Position numbers and translations under genes: made by a program | Shown: positions 24,867 to 37,303 of the stretch, piece after piece | Numbering within the stretch: position 1 is the stretch's first letter | How the letters are laid out: each line of letters starts with the position of its first letter | The notes under the pieces: model-generated | Seen by the model: the letters and a program-made list of their open reading frames with translations, nothing else | Database searches by the model: none | What the model was told of the DNA's origin: nothing | Origin: Cyathus striatus | Taxonomy: Eukaryota > Basidiomycota > Agaricomycetes > Agaricales > Nidulariaceae | Length of the DNA stretch: 64,000 nt | Direction: 5' to 3' | Assembly: GCA_025738555.1 (NCBI GenBank) | Contig: JAOVFP010000001.1 | Coordinates: 2,728,001 to 2,792,000 of the forward strand

Positions 24867-25729
24867 TGTATGATGGAATTAAAGCAGGGTAAAAGCCATT
24901 TTATATGAGATCTTGCTGAAAAATCAGACAGGATAGGATACCGATTTTCTGTGTTTTCATCTCTGCATAACGTTGATCCACACTGTCACTTACTATTACC
25001 TGTAGGCTCATATCGAAGATCTGCGTGTTGAAGGGTACATGCTATTTGCTGCTATGTACGAATCTAATTGTAAGTACCTTGTGAGCAGATACTAGATGTT
25101 GTATACTGACTACTGGCGGGGCCAATCCAAAATTTGTCCTCGATCTTAGTTCTCTTTTAGTTATAAGATAATGATAGTTCAAGCTTCAAGCTTAAAGGCT
25201 AATTTTCTTACCTTCTTTGACTGAGGATGCGGGAAGATGATCAGGCAAGTCAATGTCATTTCTGGTTCCCGTTAGGAAAGTCCTGTATACTAATCATGTC
25301 CATTTGACTCGGGTCTGTCAAACTTCAAACGCCCTCCAGTCCGATTTCTCTCTCTGCCGCTCTCGCTGGATCGTGCCAATTATTCTAAATATTGAAAGCC
25401 ATGAGACACAAAACATATGGCCTTCATTATAACATTCCAGGAAACCAAACAAATATCGTTTAGATACTCGGCGCTCAGCGCCAGCCTACCACCGCTCCTC
25501 TTACATACCGGTAAGCAACCAAACGGGCAATATGAACGGAAGTGCAGGATTTCCCGTCCAAGAGGGCTCACCCAAACCGAACATGCAGGCTCCCCGGCCC
25601 CCACTGAAAGATGTTTATGCACCCTAAACGAGTGCTTGGTGCTAATATGGTTGCCAGCCCCAGTTGTGAATGCTCCAGGTACCCAACTCAAGCGCACAAC
25701 ACGCAAAAAGGATTGTGGAGGACATGATG
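24867..25729. other. Upstream region of the decarboxylase, no gene seen
   Basis: A promoter for the decarboxylase should lie here, but no clear TATA box was identified. The right end approaches the inverted R copy. Confidence 0.4.
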
Positions 25730-28090
25730 GCTCTTGGCTAACTTCCGTAAGCCGTAGGGCGAGTCACCCCAAAGTGCGCGATAAGTCCTTTAGTCACTGC
25801 ACCAGAATGGCACGTTTGCACGTCTTTCAGCACGTCTTTTGCCTTTTCACTCAGGACCGGTATGGAGCTCGCAGATGGAAGGGATTCCAGAGCAGCTGAT
25901 GATTTGGCTCTAAATGGTGTAAATGATGATGAGCCGAGGGAAGATCCGGAGGCGCAGGAAGTACCATGTGAGAGGTTGTCGACTCGTTCACCAGCAGAGT
26001 CAGGTTGGTCTGCATCGATGCGTTTGTAGAATACCGAGTCGGATACTGAAGGCCCCACATGGGCTAGAGAAAAAGCTGTTTGATAAAGGTTGAGAACGGG
26101 CCGTGGCAGACGAGTACAAAAGATAATGAATGTCGAATAAGAGAAGAAAACAACTGTATTCCAGTATGAATACTACATCAGTGTTAGGTGTGAACAGTAT
26201 GCCACATCTACGCACAAAGAAATGTGATTGAACAAGAACTTAGAAGCAAAAGTGGCAGTCCCAGCCGGGGCCCACGACCAACCCTGACCTGCTGCGCTTT
26301 GACCCCACCGCAACATAGAGTAGGAAACGCGAGAAAGAGAGCTATAAGAGGGGGCTGGACGTCATTATCCCTAGCAAGGGACCAGCCACCCTATTTTGAC
26401 CCTAGCCAATGAGCAAGGAAGTGCGCGGTATCACTTTCCTAACACGCTACAGGAACAAATGCCTTATTCGCGCCTCTGGATATGCCAATGAGATATGCTA
26501 CCCAGCACGAGGGCATGCAACCGTGTCCGTATCGTTCCTCAACATTCTCAGAAGAGAGAAAGAGAAGACGCAATGGAGAAGGGAAAGGAGTTTGCACATA
26601 TGCGACCGGCAATGCACGGCCAGCCAGCTACATACGCTTCAAACCCGTACAGAAAGCTGGAGATATCGCACGTGTGTACCAGAATGAGAGAAAGAAAACG
26701 TGGACGAAATGAAGACTTTGACGTAGGTGATCTACAGCCTCAGCATCCCTCCAAAACCAAGAATCAACCAAACGGCTGTGAAAGGACACGGTGTAACCCT
26801 CCAAAACGCAACATAAAAAGATGTCCAGCCATATAGGCAACATCCGAAATGAATGAGCTGGAAGAGCCAACAATAAGGCTCTTGGAAGATACGCTCCCTT
26901 CTCCAGCCTTAGAACGTCTGAAAGTATCGCCTAAAACGGGCGACGTTTGCCGATACGGTTCATGCAGGACACAAAGCACACGGCTCCAGCTGTAGGTACT
27001 CTGGGAGTACTTGCCGCTCAATGTCAATGCCAACACTTAGGCCGCCGATAAGGATCCTTGGGGGACATGGGCCTACACAAACGTGTAGGGTGCACCAGTA
27101 ACAACCGTGGAAGACGGCAGCTCCCAGCTAGCCTCTACAGGCTGTAGGGCGATATACCACACAAAACGGACGCTCCGTTTAAGCCGACAAGGCCTAAAGG
27201 CCTGAGTTTCGCAGGGCATGTAACCACCGTCACCACGTGAAGGTAAGTGGCAATGACACGTCATCCAAAATATACCACCCAAAAACGAACGCATAGCCTA
27301 TGGCGACAAGGGTCCTAGGAAACACAGTGGCTACTAGCTCCAGCTGCATATCCAAGCGGTAGGGAGACATGCCACCCAAAGGAACTCGAAATCCAAATCC
27401 AAACGAACGCACAGCCATCCAACAAGGTCCTTGGCCCGTCTACATCCTTGAACTGGTACTCTCAATGAACATCATATCGAGATAGAAGGCTAGAAGACAC
27501 AAAACACCAAAAACGAAACAAAACCAAGAGCGTATAAACCGAGGGAAAGAGAAAACAAAAGAGAGCAAGCGAAGAGACACTCACTAACAATATATAACAT
27601 TTCCTCTCGAAATGAACCCTGTCTTCCCTCCGCACATCTCCTTCGCACCTCTTCTTTGTCATTATAACCCATGATCAAAGCGATACCGCCTTCACGATGA
27701 CATTTGTTCCTGTGTCTTGGGACATGGCGGGTATAGGTATAGTCTGCGAGGTGTCTAACAATTTGCCCAGCTCCGATTGATGCGTGGAATGTTACAAGTG
27801 CGCCCCCAAATGAGAACTTCGAGAAAGGAAGACTTGGACTTTGAAGGCTTCTTCTGCAATGACGGCGGCTGTACCTCTCCCGCCGCAACCCACAGGAACA
27901 TCGTCAACGTTCAACTCGTCTGCAGGGGCTTGTGCGTCGAGAGGAGGGGGTCTAAGAGAGGACGAGGGACCGGTACGAGTTTGAAGAGGGAACAGGCTGG
28001 GAGGTGGCGGTAGCAGGTTGAGGGGGCGTGGATGATAAAGAGGCCCCTGCGTGTTTCTTCTGCGTCTGGTGCTATAGAATTTGAAGTACG
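25730..28090 (-). repeat. Dispersed repeat family R, copy 4 (inverted)
   Basis: On the minus strand it begins near actgacgtacttcaaattc (28080), matching copy 2 at 6051, and ends near cctacggcttacggaagtt (25740), matching copy 2 at 8052. The minisatellite body is at about 26880-27440 and the pyrimidine tract at 27480-27600. The length of about 2.35 kb matches copy 2, so these two probably define a near full-length unit. Confidence 0.65.
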
Positions 28091-28720
28091 TCAGTAAAAG
28101 TACAGTCGATACATGGAACCGATCCAGAACGACATGGTGCTATGGTGCTCCCTTATCCGGCTCGAGAGATGGTGGGGTGGACACCCCGCTCGGAACCCTG
28201 GCGCGGCCCTACAGCATCAAGTCTCGTAACGACCCACAACCAAAGAAAAAGAAAAAGCGAAAGAGCGAAAAGTGAGGGGGGGAAGCGAGGAAAGAAAATG
28301 AGAAGGAAAAGGAGAAAGAGGAAGAGGAAGAAAGAGAGAGAAGACATACGCATATGAACACTTCATACCGCCAATTAACCCTCTTCTTGAGAGCGAACTT
28401 TTCCGAAGATATATCCCTCCCCTCCCTGCAGCACTAACCTTCCCTCTTCTTATTACCCATGATCAGAACAAGACTGCCTTCGCACGACGGCTTGTTTCGT
28501 GGTGCCTTGGGGGTCTCGTTGTAGGATACAGGCTGAGACGTGTTGCCACGTTCGCATGGTGTAGGGTTGCGATTTCTCTTCCCTGCCGCTCTGCCTCTAC
28601 AGGCACCACGTCAATGTTCAACACCATACAATCCGTCTGCATGGGGCCATCATTGAGGAGGGGGCAGTTAAAGAGTCCGAGTTTGAGGAATTGTCAATGT
28701 AAGGCGAGAGTGAACTGAGC
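28091..28720 (-). repeat. Repeat family R, partial copy 5 (inverted), with purine-rich tract
   Basis: Blocks at 28440-28640 (tacccatgatcagaac, then ctacaggcaccacgtcaatgttcaac) resemble the 5' part of R on the minus strand. At 28230-28350 there is an almost pure A/G tract on the plus strand, equivalent to the pyrimidine tract of the direct copies. Confidence 0.5.
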
Positions 28721-30153
28721 AGAGGGTGCGCAGATTATGGGTATCTCCTACTAGTAACTACTGTAGAAGCCTGTCAGTTACGGTGTATGGAATGCAAAGG
28801 AAGGCGTACGTTCTCACAGTTGTTTACCTTTCCTATGCTTACTTGCAAGCTTCAAACGCCGGTTATCGTCCGTCTACATGATGGTACATCTCCTGCGCCA
28901 TTTCCCTTCAGCTGAACTTAAAGCTTGACCGGGACCTGCTCCTTCAAAATCTCGCATCCTGCTACATCTTCGTATTGGTCGTCGTCGTGTAAAATAAATA
29001 AATATAGAAGGTACAAATGTGTAGGTTGACTATGTCGGGCAAAGGTTTGAGGAGGAACCTAGGAACGGGTGACCAACAGCGGAAGCGGAGTTCTAATTCA
29101 AAGAGCGTTCCCATGCTGTGAACTTGAGCGCGAGTTCTTAACTCTTTACGCACGACATGAGGCAATAGCCTGGATAAAGGGGGCTATTTTTTTTTGCTCA
29201 ATGATCAAGAGGCGATCAGAGGGCCCCCAAGGAAACTTGTAATCGCGTTGTCAGGGCCTAAGTACATAGTACATAGTGGATACCTTCCCGTAAGGATCTA
29301 TTGGAGGTTTTCCGAATAGATTGCTATAGATGACTATGTGCCGAGATTCCGAAGCTCGAGCTCTATTTTTGCTAATCAATCATTCGCCTCAGGCCTGTAA
29401 AACTGAGAAAGCGACAATCGTATGTGACAAAATCTGTAAAAGAGAGGAATTCGATTCGCATAAAGTTATGAATATTAACGCATCACGCACGGACATGCGA
29501 CCCACCTTTCAGGTGGCATATGTAGCATTCCAGTACCGCTCGGAGTCGTTCTTCAATAGCTAATGCGGTGCTCCTTGTTCGATGAAAGCGGACACATGAA
29601 AGCCATCGATAAGTAAATAATACATAGAGAGATACGCATCGAATCACGGACACTCGCCAATATCTCGGCTAGGCTCAACAAAACCCGACTCACATGATCA
29701 CGTGGTTCAATCCATATGTAGACACATATGGAACCGACGTCGATTCGACGTGTGGACGTTTGGTACGAGACTAATATCTCGGCCTCAATGTGCCCTTCTC
29801 TCGGCAATGCTCATCTTTGGGCGACAAGTCCACATTTGAACATATCGCTCGAGTTTCGAAATTAATAGAGAAAGTGCGTGCTAAAAGCAGCGACGACATT
29901 CAACTCTTCAAGCAGGCTCAGTAGTATGTCTACACTCGCCTCAACGACAGTCTATATATGTTGGGATAATCATATAATCGTCGGCGATGGACGTGGTGTA
30001 ACAAAGTCAGACAATAGTATCAACGTGGGGGCAGAACGATCAAAGAGCGATCAGGAGCTTCATGATCCACGCGACATGCATGTGGGACCTATCAACATTT
30101 CGCGTGCCCCATTGAGGTCATTGTTTTCATAGTAAACAGGTATATACGATAGA
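28721..30153. other. Upstream region of NLR3, no gene seen
   Basis: CpG-normal spacer. No supported exon or RNA. The region upstream of NLR3 is not obviously alignable by eye with that of NLR1. Confidence 0.45.
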
Positions 30154-30160
30154 TATAAAA
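30154..30160 (+). promoter_or_regulatory. TATA box of NLR3
   Basis: The motif tataaaa lies 79 nt before the NLR3 start codon, in the same position class as in NLR1. Confidence 0.65.
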
Positions 30161-30238
30161 GATCGTAACGATTCTGAAAACACCCCGCTGCGCCAACTTA
30201 GGTATCCATCTGCACAAACTACAACTTACAAGCGCCAG

Positions 30239-33211
30239 ATGTCGTTTGCTAACGCTCAGAAATTCGTCATAAAGCAGGTGAATATGACTGAAATTGCAAG
30301 GATTGATACTCAGGTAGGTTATTGCATCCCCAATACAAATTCTACTACAGAATTAATCGCATTCTTAAACTTACATAGATCAATAACATCACCAACCAAC
30401 CGAGTTATGAACAGCTCTCTCCAATTAGAAACACACCGCCTAGCACAACCCAAAACTTCACAGGACAGAAAGAATATCTTGAAAAGTTACATATGCACTT
30501 TGATAAAAATGTGTGTTCTTGTCACCGAGAGATGTATCTTCTGCATGGAATGGGTGGTATCGGAAAAACACAAATCAGTTTAAAATTCAAGGATGAGGTT
30601 TCAGAATAGTGAGTATGATTATTTCACTGATAAAATGGAGGATTTATCTTGTTCATTTAGCTACTCCTATATCTTTTGGATTGATGCAACATCCAGAGAA
30701 ACAATTGATCAAAGTCTTAAAGACACTTATAAAACATATAATATGGCTATGCCACCTGGCACTTCTTACTCTGCTGGTGTCACTTTGCTGTGGATTTCAA
30801 ACCTTGAGGCTAAATGGTTCATGATCTTTGATAATGCTGATGGCTCACCAGATATAGTAGAGAAATTTATTCCACCTGGAAATAAGGGCAACATTCTCAT
30901 AACTAGCAGAAATCCAGAACATAAAAGAATTGTCTCTCCTAGCAACTCTGCAGAAGTGTTAGTGATGGGTGAAGAAATGGCTGTTGAATTACTACTGAAA
31001 GCTTGTGGTTTGAATGACAATTCTGAACAATACTACAAAGTAGCTGCTGGGATCACAGCAAAATTACATTTTCTTCCATTGGCTATTGACCAAGCTGGAG
31101 CATATATTGGTACTGGAAAATGCAACATTGAGAACTATATATCAGTCTATGATAGATATAGGCCTAAACTAATGACAAACAAAAGATTTAAAGGGGCATC
31201 AAAGTATAACCAGACAGTGTATGGAACATGGGAAATATCCTTTCAAAAAATAATGGAAATGGCTGATAATGAAGATGATGAAGAAAGTGCAATGGCAGCC
31301 AAATATGCAATAATGTTAATGAATATATGTGCTTTTCTACATCATGAGAATGTTTCAGATGTCATTTTTGAAAGAGCAGCAAAGCATTATAAATATCACA
31401 TAGAAAACTATGAGGATAGTATTATTCCAACTTTTCTTCCGACTATGAATAAAGCTGTGCTCAACTTTGATGAAGAAAATGACTGGAATGAGATGCTATA
31501 TTTAGAAAGTATAGGAATTTTATTGTCATTCTCACTCATAAAAAGAACTGTTGATGGTATAAAATTTGGATTACATCCCTTGGTGCAAAATTGGTGTCAA
31601 GACAGATTACCATTAAAAGAGAAGAATATATGGCTATTGAATGCCACAGGATTACTATGCAGTTCAACAACAGATGAAGAATCAACTATTGAATATATAT
31701 ATCAGAATACTGTTCTTATACATATCATTCAAAATTTATCATATGAGAATCTGAACAACATGTCATATTATCATGACATATTTCAAATATTGGCAGATAT
31801 AATGAACAATAATGGAAAATTTGATGTGGAACACATACTCAGATGTAGAATATTTAATGCATATGAAAAAATATATGGTAAAGAGAATTCTGATACAATT
31901 GAAAGTATGAGCTTGCTAGCAACTACATATAGCAAGCTTGGCAAATATACAGATGCTGAAATGCTGGAGACCCAGATTCTGGACATGACAACCAGAATTT
32001 TGGGAAAAGAGCATTCACATACACTGAACAGTATGAATAGTTTAGCAGTGACATATCATAATCTTGGAAAATTTACAGATGCTGAAATGTTGGAGATTCA
32101 GGTTCTCAATATGGGAACCATAATTTTTGGAAAAGATAGCCCAAATACACTGAATTTTATGAGTAATCTAGCATGTACATATAGTGATCTTGGTAAATTT
32201 GCAGATGCTGAAATGTTGGAAATTCAGGTTCTGGAGATGAGAACCAGAATTTTTGGGAAAGAGCACCCAAATACACTGAACAGTATGAGCAATTTGGCAA
32301 ATACATATAGCAATCTTGGCAAATTTTCAGATGCTGAAATGCTGCACATTCAAGTGCTAGACATGAGAACAAGAATCTTGGGAAAAGAACATCCAGGTAC
32401 ACTGAATAGTATGAGTAATTTAGCAGCTACATACAGTGAGCTTGGCATGTTTAAAGATGCTGAAATTCTGGAGACTAAGGTTGTAGAAATAAGAACAAGA
32501 AATTTGGGAAATGAACACCCAGATACACTGAATAGTATGAGTAATTTAGCAGTTACATATAGCAATTTTGGAAAATTTACAGAAGCTGAAACACTGGATA
32601 TTCAAGTTCTCAATATGAGAACAAGAATTTATGGAAAAGAACATCCAAGCACTGTGTGTAGTATGAATAACTTAGCTGCTACATATAGAAATCTTGGCAA
32701 ATTTGCAGATGCTGAAGTGCTGCAGAATCAGGTTGTGAAGATAAGAACCAGAATTTTGGGGAAAGAACATCCAGATACAATGAGTAGTATGAATAATTTA
32801 GCAGAGATATATAGCAATCTTGGCAGATATGCAGATGCAGAAATGTTGGAGATTCATGTTCTGGAGATAAGAACCAGAATCTTGGGAAAGGAGCACCCAG
32901 ATACATTGAATAGTATGAATAGTTTAGCAGCTACATACAGTACCCTTGGAAAATTTACAGATGCTGAAGTGCTGCAGAATCAGATTGTGGATATAATAGC
33001 CAGAATTTTGGGAAAAGAGCACACAGATGCAATGAATAGTATGAATAATTTAGCAGTGATATATAACAATCTTGGCAAATATGCAGATGCTGAAATACTG
33101 AACATTCAGGTTCTGGAGATGAGAACCAGAATCTTGGGAAAAGAACACCCAGATACACTGAATAGTATGAATAATTTAGCAGCTACCAGAGAATATATGT
33201 ACATTAGATAG
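30239..33211 (+). CDS. NLR3: NB-ARC protein with kinesin-light-chain-type TPR array
   Basis: Exons 30239-30313, 30379-30608 and 30661-33211 give about 951 residues. Intron 2 (52 nt, gtgagt to ttag) removes the in-frame TAG that follows the P-loop exon. The N-terminus contains FANAQKFVIKQ, then P-loop GMGGIGKT, WFMIFDNAD, ILITSRN, FLPLAIDQAG and LHPLV. From about residue 510 there are 10 TPR units of 42 residues plus a broken 11th. Unlike NLR1, nearly every unit is of the SNLAATYSNLG type, and units 7-10 form a two-unit repeat (VLQNQ units alternate with others). The array ends in NNLAATREYMYIR and a stop, where most of one unit has been lost. A role in non-self recognition is inferred from the family. 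Confidence 0.9.
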
Positions 33212-34003
33212 TATAAATAATCTTGTAGCTACAGTTGGCATGCAAAAAGAATAAGCACACTCTGATTGCACATAATCTCTCTCTTCAGTTTTGTGATTCT
33301 CACTGTCCTCTGGACTGATTTCACTCAAACAACTTGCTGTCTACTTGTAGTGATGTAATGTACATTGTATAAGTAGAATTTAAAGAAATTTCATATTTGT
33401 AGACTCAAAATATGTCAAGAATTAAATTGTCATATTGTTTCAAAAATAGTAGGCAGAATGATGAGGATCATGACACCAAAAATGCAAGCTGGCTTGCACA
33501 TGTGCCATCTGTGTATGAAATTTAATGACCAGGCAATGACATCAAGTTCTGTCAAGTTTTTTGAGCTGAGAAACCAAGGAGGTAGTATGACTCATGAGTG
33601 GGTCAACTTACAAATCTTCCTGGTGGTGTACAGTACTCTATATATCATGAGACATTATCTATTCTCCTATAACTTGGAATAAGAATCATGTACTTCTCTA
33701 ATCAATCTCTAATACAGAGGCCTCCCATAAGGTTCGGAGCAATATTTTATTCGATGTATAGTGCAACTTTGCTCTATAATCCATGTTGATCCGTGAAGTT
33801 GTTGAGGACATCTATTCAAAATGAGTTTTCCCTGCCAAAATAGCAGGCATTTTTCAAGTTTTGCTATTTAAAGTCTTAAAATCGTGTATATATTTAAAAC
33901 AAGCTCATATATACATTAAATGAACATATATAAATGTACAACATACAGTTTTATGGTGATATGCATGCTGTGGAAAGAGGAAAGTTGATAAAGGTGCCCG
34001 GCT
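33212..34003. other. TPR residue, then AT-rich spacer
   Basis: The first 30 nt (agtataaataatcttgtagc) are the continuation of a collapsed TPR unit of NLR3. The remainder is CpG-poor, AT-rich sequence without a recognised gene. Confidence 0.6.
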
Positions 34004-34918
34004 TCAGGTCTTGGAAGGTGTCACATGCTGTGACATAATGTCATGCCGCGGAGAGTGTTTATGATGATGGTCATGAGCTTCCTTAATAATCCTGTCCTTG
34101 ATGTGTTGGGGCATGTTGGCTATGCAATGGGAAGAGCAGTGACCAGGAAGGCCACAACAGTGGTAAATATCATTGTTCTGGGGGTTGAGCCAATCATAGG
34201 AGGGATCATCACCCTCAGAATCTGAGTCACCTTTCTTAGCCTTGAAGTTCTTGCCCTTATCCCCCCTTTTGACATAGTTTGCCAACTCAGGAGCATTCCC
34301 CCCACTGAGGACCACTTTTGTATCCTCCTGATCCATTAACATCTTCTTTGTAGATGTGAGAGTTGGCTCTGTAGATTGTGACATGAGGAGAGTGCGAATG
34401 ATGGTGAAGGATGTGTGGAGATTCATGAGAATAGAGTTGACAACATCAAGAGGGGAGGGGGGATGACTGAGGGCAGTGAGAGCATTGGAGGCAGCAATGA
34501 TGTCCTGAATGTACATGGACACAAGTTGCCCAATATCATAGACAGGGTTGTAAAGCCACTTGTTGAGCTCAAACTGAGATGCACATGAGTCCTTCTGATA
34601 CTCAGACTTGAGGCTGGTGTAAACAGCAAATGCCATTTGAGCTGGGGATGTTTTCTTGAAGTGGGTATCATGAACAGCATTTGATGAAATGGTCTTGTAG
34701 AGAGCCATGCAAGCATGGGTATTGATAGCAGTCCATGCAGTGTGATCCTTGGAGTCCTCAACAGAAGGGGCAGTAGATGTGCCTTTTATATGCCCCAGCA
34801 AATCCTCATCCTCTCCAAATGTCATCTCCAGCTCCCTGTTCCATGTCAGGTAGTTTGTCCCATCAAAACAGTTCTGGGAATCAAAGGTCCTGAGAAGTTC
34901 ATAGACTGTTCAGGCCAT
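34004..34918 (-). pseudogene. Copia-type retrotransposon gag, defective
   Basis: The frame starts at ATG 34918 but has TGA as codon 3. It is then open through FDGTNYLTWNRELEMTF to a stop at 34004. FDGTNYxTW is a hallmark of the Copia gag N-terminal region (UBN2/DUF4219-like). Near the C-terminus a zinc knuckle reads YHCCGLPGHCSSHC. The first cysteine of the C-X2-C-X4-H-X4-C pattern is replaced by Tyr. No protease, integrase or reverse transcriptase follows at lower coordinates, so the element is truncated. It lies directly after a primer site and LTR (35045-35436) on the same strand. Confidence 0.8.
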
Positions 34919-35044
34919 GGTGGTGGTTGACAATGGTGGGAGGCAAAGAAAGAAGAAAGGGTGTGTGGGATCAAAAGATCAGAAGAGGAAGGTAAGAGAT
35001 TGAAAGTTTGTTGGCAGATTGAGTGGTGTAGAATTTAAGTGCAG

Positions 35045-35059
35045 GCAGGGCCCATAACC
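35045..35059 (-). other. Retrotransposon primer-binding site, initiator-tRNA-Met half type
   Basis: On the minus strand ggttatgggccctgc directly follows the LTR end. It is complementary, with one G-U pair, to the anticodon arm of fungal initiator tRNA-Met (gcagggctcataacc). Copia-type elements prime from an internal half of this tRNA. Confidence 0.75.
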
Positions 35060-35436
35060 TGTCAAGAGTAGAAGAGGGGTTTGAAGAGCTGACTGTGGAG
35101 GAAGACCAGATTGAAAATGCTGACTTATATAGTGACAGATGAAGCCATGTATTGTGCAGAAGCTACAACATGTGTACATACAGAGAACAATTATGTAACT
35201 ACCTTATGTAACTATGTGGCTGTGCCTCAACATGAACACCCAGATCCTGACAGTAAATTGGTTGTGCCATGTGTCATATCCACAATGCATGGTTAGAATT
35301 GCTGTTTTTTCTTACTCATTCTGTATATAGATGAATAATATGTGTACTATATTATATTCAATGCATTTTGACACTTTTATATGAGATGTATTATGTGTTT
35401 TTGCTATGTTTTATCATTTGAAGGATTGTTCCCATG
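35060..35436 (-). mobile_element. Copia LTR next to gag
   Basis: The LTR ends in ttgaca immediately before the primer site. About 190 bp of its start are repeated in inverted orientation at 37304-37500. Upstream on the minus strand a purine-rich stretch (ggggag, 35437-35442) and about 30 more bases are also shared with the second copy. So this LTR has a polypurine-like tract on one side and a primer site on the other. Confidence 0.65.
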
Positions 35437-35469
35437 CTCCCCGACACACTGTTCAGCATTCCAAAAAGG

Positions 35470-36756
35470 TGCTGAATTGTCATAGCTGTACCTTTCTGAC
35501 CTTTTTCCCACACTTCTACTCCACACTATCCAACCTTCTTGACTTGTATAGATCTTGTTCTTCCACTTTCCCCTTCCACTCTTCTGACTGAAGGTTGCCA
35601 AGTTTATATGCTACCTTACTCACCCAGTTTGTTATCTGTTACCCACTATGCCCTTTCCATTGTACCCCAGGTGTACTTGCTCTCAGCATTCTACCCCATA
35701 TCCTTAGTCTCTCCTTAGTACATATTATATTCAGATATTACTCCACCCTCTGTCACCATCTTATATCCTTATCAACTAAGTATGTCACTATTCCATCCAC
35801 TCACCAGTCATCAGTAAAGCTTATAGTATTTAAGTAGCACATCTCTGTACTAGACTACTCAGTTCAAATATTGACTAAGTTACAGTCTTCCCTAGTTGTC
35901 CTTGAGTTCTACTCACCTCCAGCTTAATTGTTGCCCCCACAGTAATGACTCTGCACTCTGCACTCTGCACTCCTGCCTCTCTTCTGTCTTGCATGTCTGC
36001 ACTTATCTCATACCTCTGTCCTGCACTTCCACACTTCAAAATACCTGAACCACAAGAATGACAAGGGGCACAGCACATAAGCTGAAGCTGATGGTCCTTC
36101 CTGTCCCACAATTCCTACCTTTGCTCTCCCAACCTTATGTAGAAATACTGGTCTTGACATGAATTTACTGAATAAATGTCAATTCAAATGTTTTTAAACT
36201 ATAGTTATAGTAGTTTATGTTAGGTCTCCTTTGCAATATCCAGCTCCTCTGCTCATTGCTACTCACCATCAAGCTCAACACAATTTCTTCATTATGTGTT
36301 TATCTAGATAATCTCATGTGCTATGTATACTCATGAAGATTTTGGGTTATAGACAGAATTCATAGTGTACAACTAAAGCTGTGATTAAGTGAGAGATAAA
36401 AGTTATATCATAAATTCAATGTAATGAAGTTGAATAATATCAGTAATTTACACTCCCCCAAGAGGTCTGTATGGATCCATACAGACCCATACAGACCTGT
36501 ATAGATACCTTACAGAATTTATATGGTGGCTACTACTATTATTAGAGGTGATTATTCTATACAGATTCCATACATATTCTGCATGGATTCTGTGTGGATT
36601 TATGCAGAATCTGTAAGATCTATTTAATACCTTAATTTTTCTATTTCAAATCACAATGAATACTATTAAAACTGTTAATTCATAATCTCATTTCATTCCT
36701 ACCTCCATCTTGTCTCCATTGCTGCCTTGTTACAGGTGTCAAGTGTAACCTGTATA
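35470..36756. other. CpG-poor spacer with degenerate repeats
   Basis: No gene is recognised. At about 36470-36620 the sequence is rich in short motifs such as ccatacagacc and gtatggatcc, related to the palindromic tract at 36870-37100. Confidence 0.5.
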
Positions 36757-36862
36757 GTATTACACTCAATGCATAGTGTCACATTCAACACCTAGTATCA
36801 CACTCAACACTTAGTGTCATGCTTAATGCATAGTGTCATGCTTAATGCAGAGTGTCACATGC
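36757..36862. repeat. 19-bp tandem repeat, about 5.5 units
   Basis: Units of the form gtgtcatgcttaatgcata follow one another at 19-bp spacing with a few substitutions. Confidence 0.85.
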
Positions 36863-36869
36863 AAGGAAA

Positions 36870-37105
36870 TAAGTATAATAAGATTCTGTACAGGATCTGT
36901 ACAGAATTTTCAGGTCTGTAATGCGGAATTCCAAGGAATTCTGTGTAATCTGTACAGAATTTTCGGAATCTGTGCAGAATCTGCACAGACCCAAAAAACT
37001 TCTGCCAAAATGAAAAAAATCTGTACAGATTCCACACAGATTCCGAAAATTCTGTATGGATTCCACATGGATTCTGCACAGATCTGTACAGAACACATGG
37101 CTAAG
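36870..37105. repeat. Palindrome-rich tract based on TCTGTACAGA
   Basis: The self-complementary motif tctgtacaga or a close relative occurs repeatedly (about 36895, 36948, 37019, 37082), with variants such as ttctgtgcagaatctgcaca and rounds of gattccacacagattcc. It can form many small hairpins. Apparent ORFs on both strands mirror each other and are not coding. Confidence 0.75.
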
Positions 37106-37303
37106 TGTAAAGAGCTCAATAATATATGAACTTATTTAATCTTGATGTAGTAAATATGATCCCTTATGTGCCCAGTGTACTTTGTATTATTATGTATTTC
37201 AAGATACAGTGTATTTTATCATGGAGAGATGCAATATGTTTGAATCAACCTTTATTTGGTAGATTCAGTACATTTTTGGAAAGCTGAACAGTGTGTGGGG
37301 GAG

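Noticed and set aside
28081..28357. Lys/Arg/Glu-rich frames near 28.2 kb
   Set aside because: They translate an A/G-only tract. The opposite strand gives an equally open Leu/Phe/Ser frame.
32157..33158. Antisense frames across the TPR arrays (MYLDVLFPRF... type)
   Set aside because: They are mirror images of the TPR coding repeats and repeat with the same 126-nt period.
36833..37129. Overlapping Cys/Phe-rich frames on both strands
   Set aside because: They are products of the palindromic TCTGTACAGA tract.
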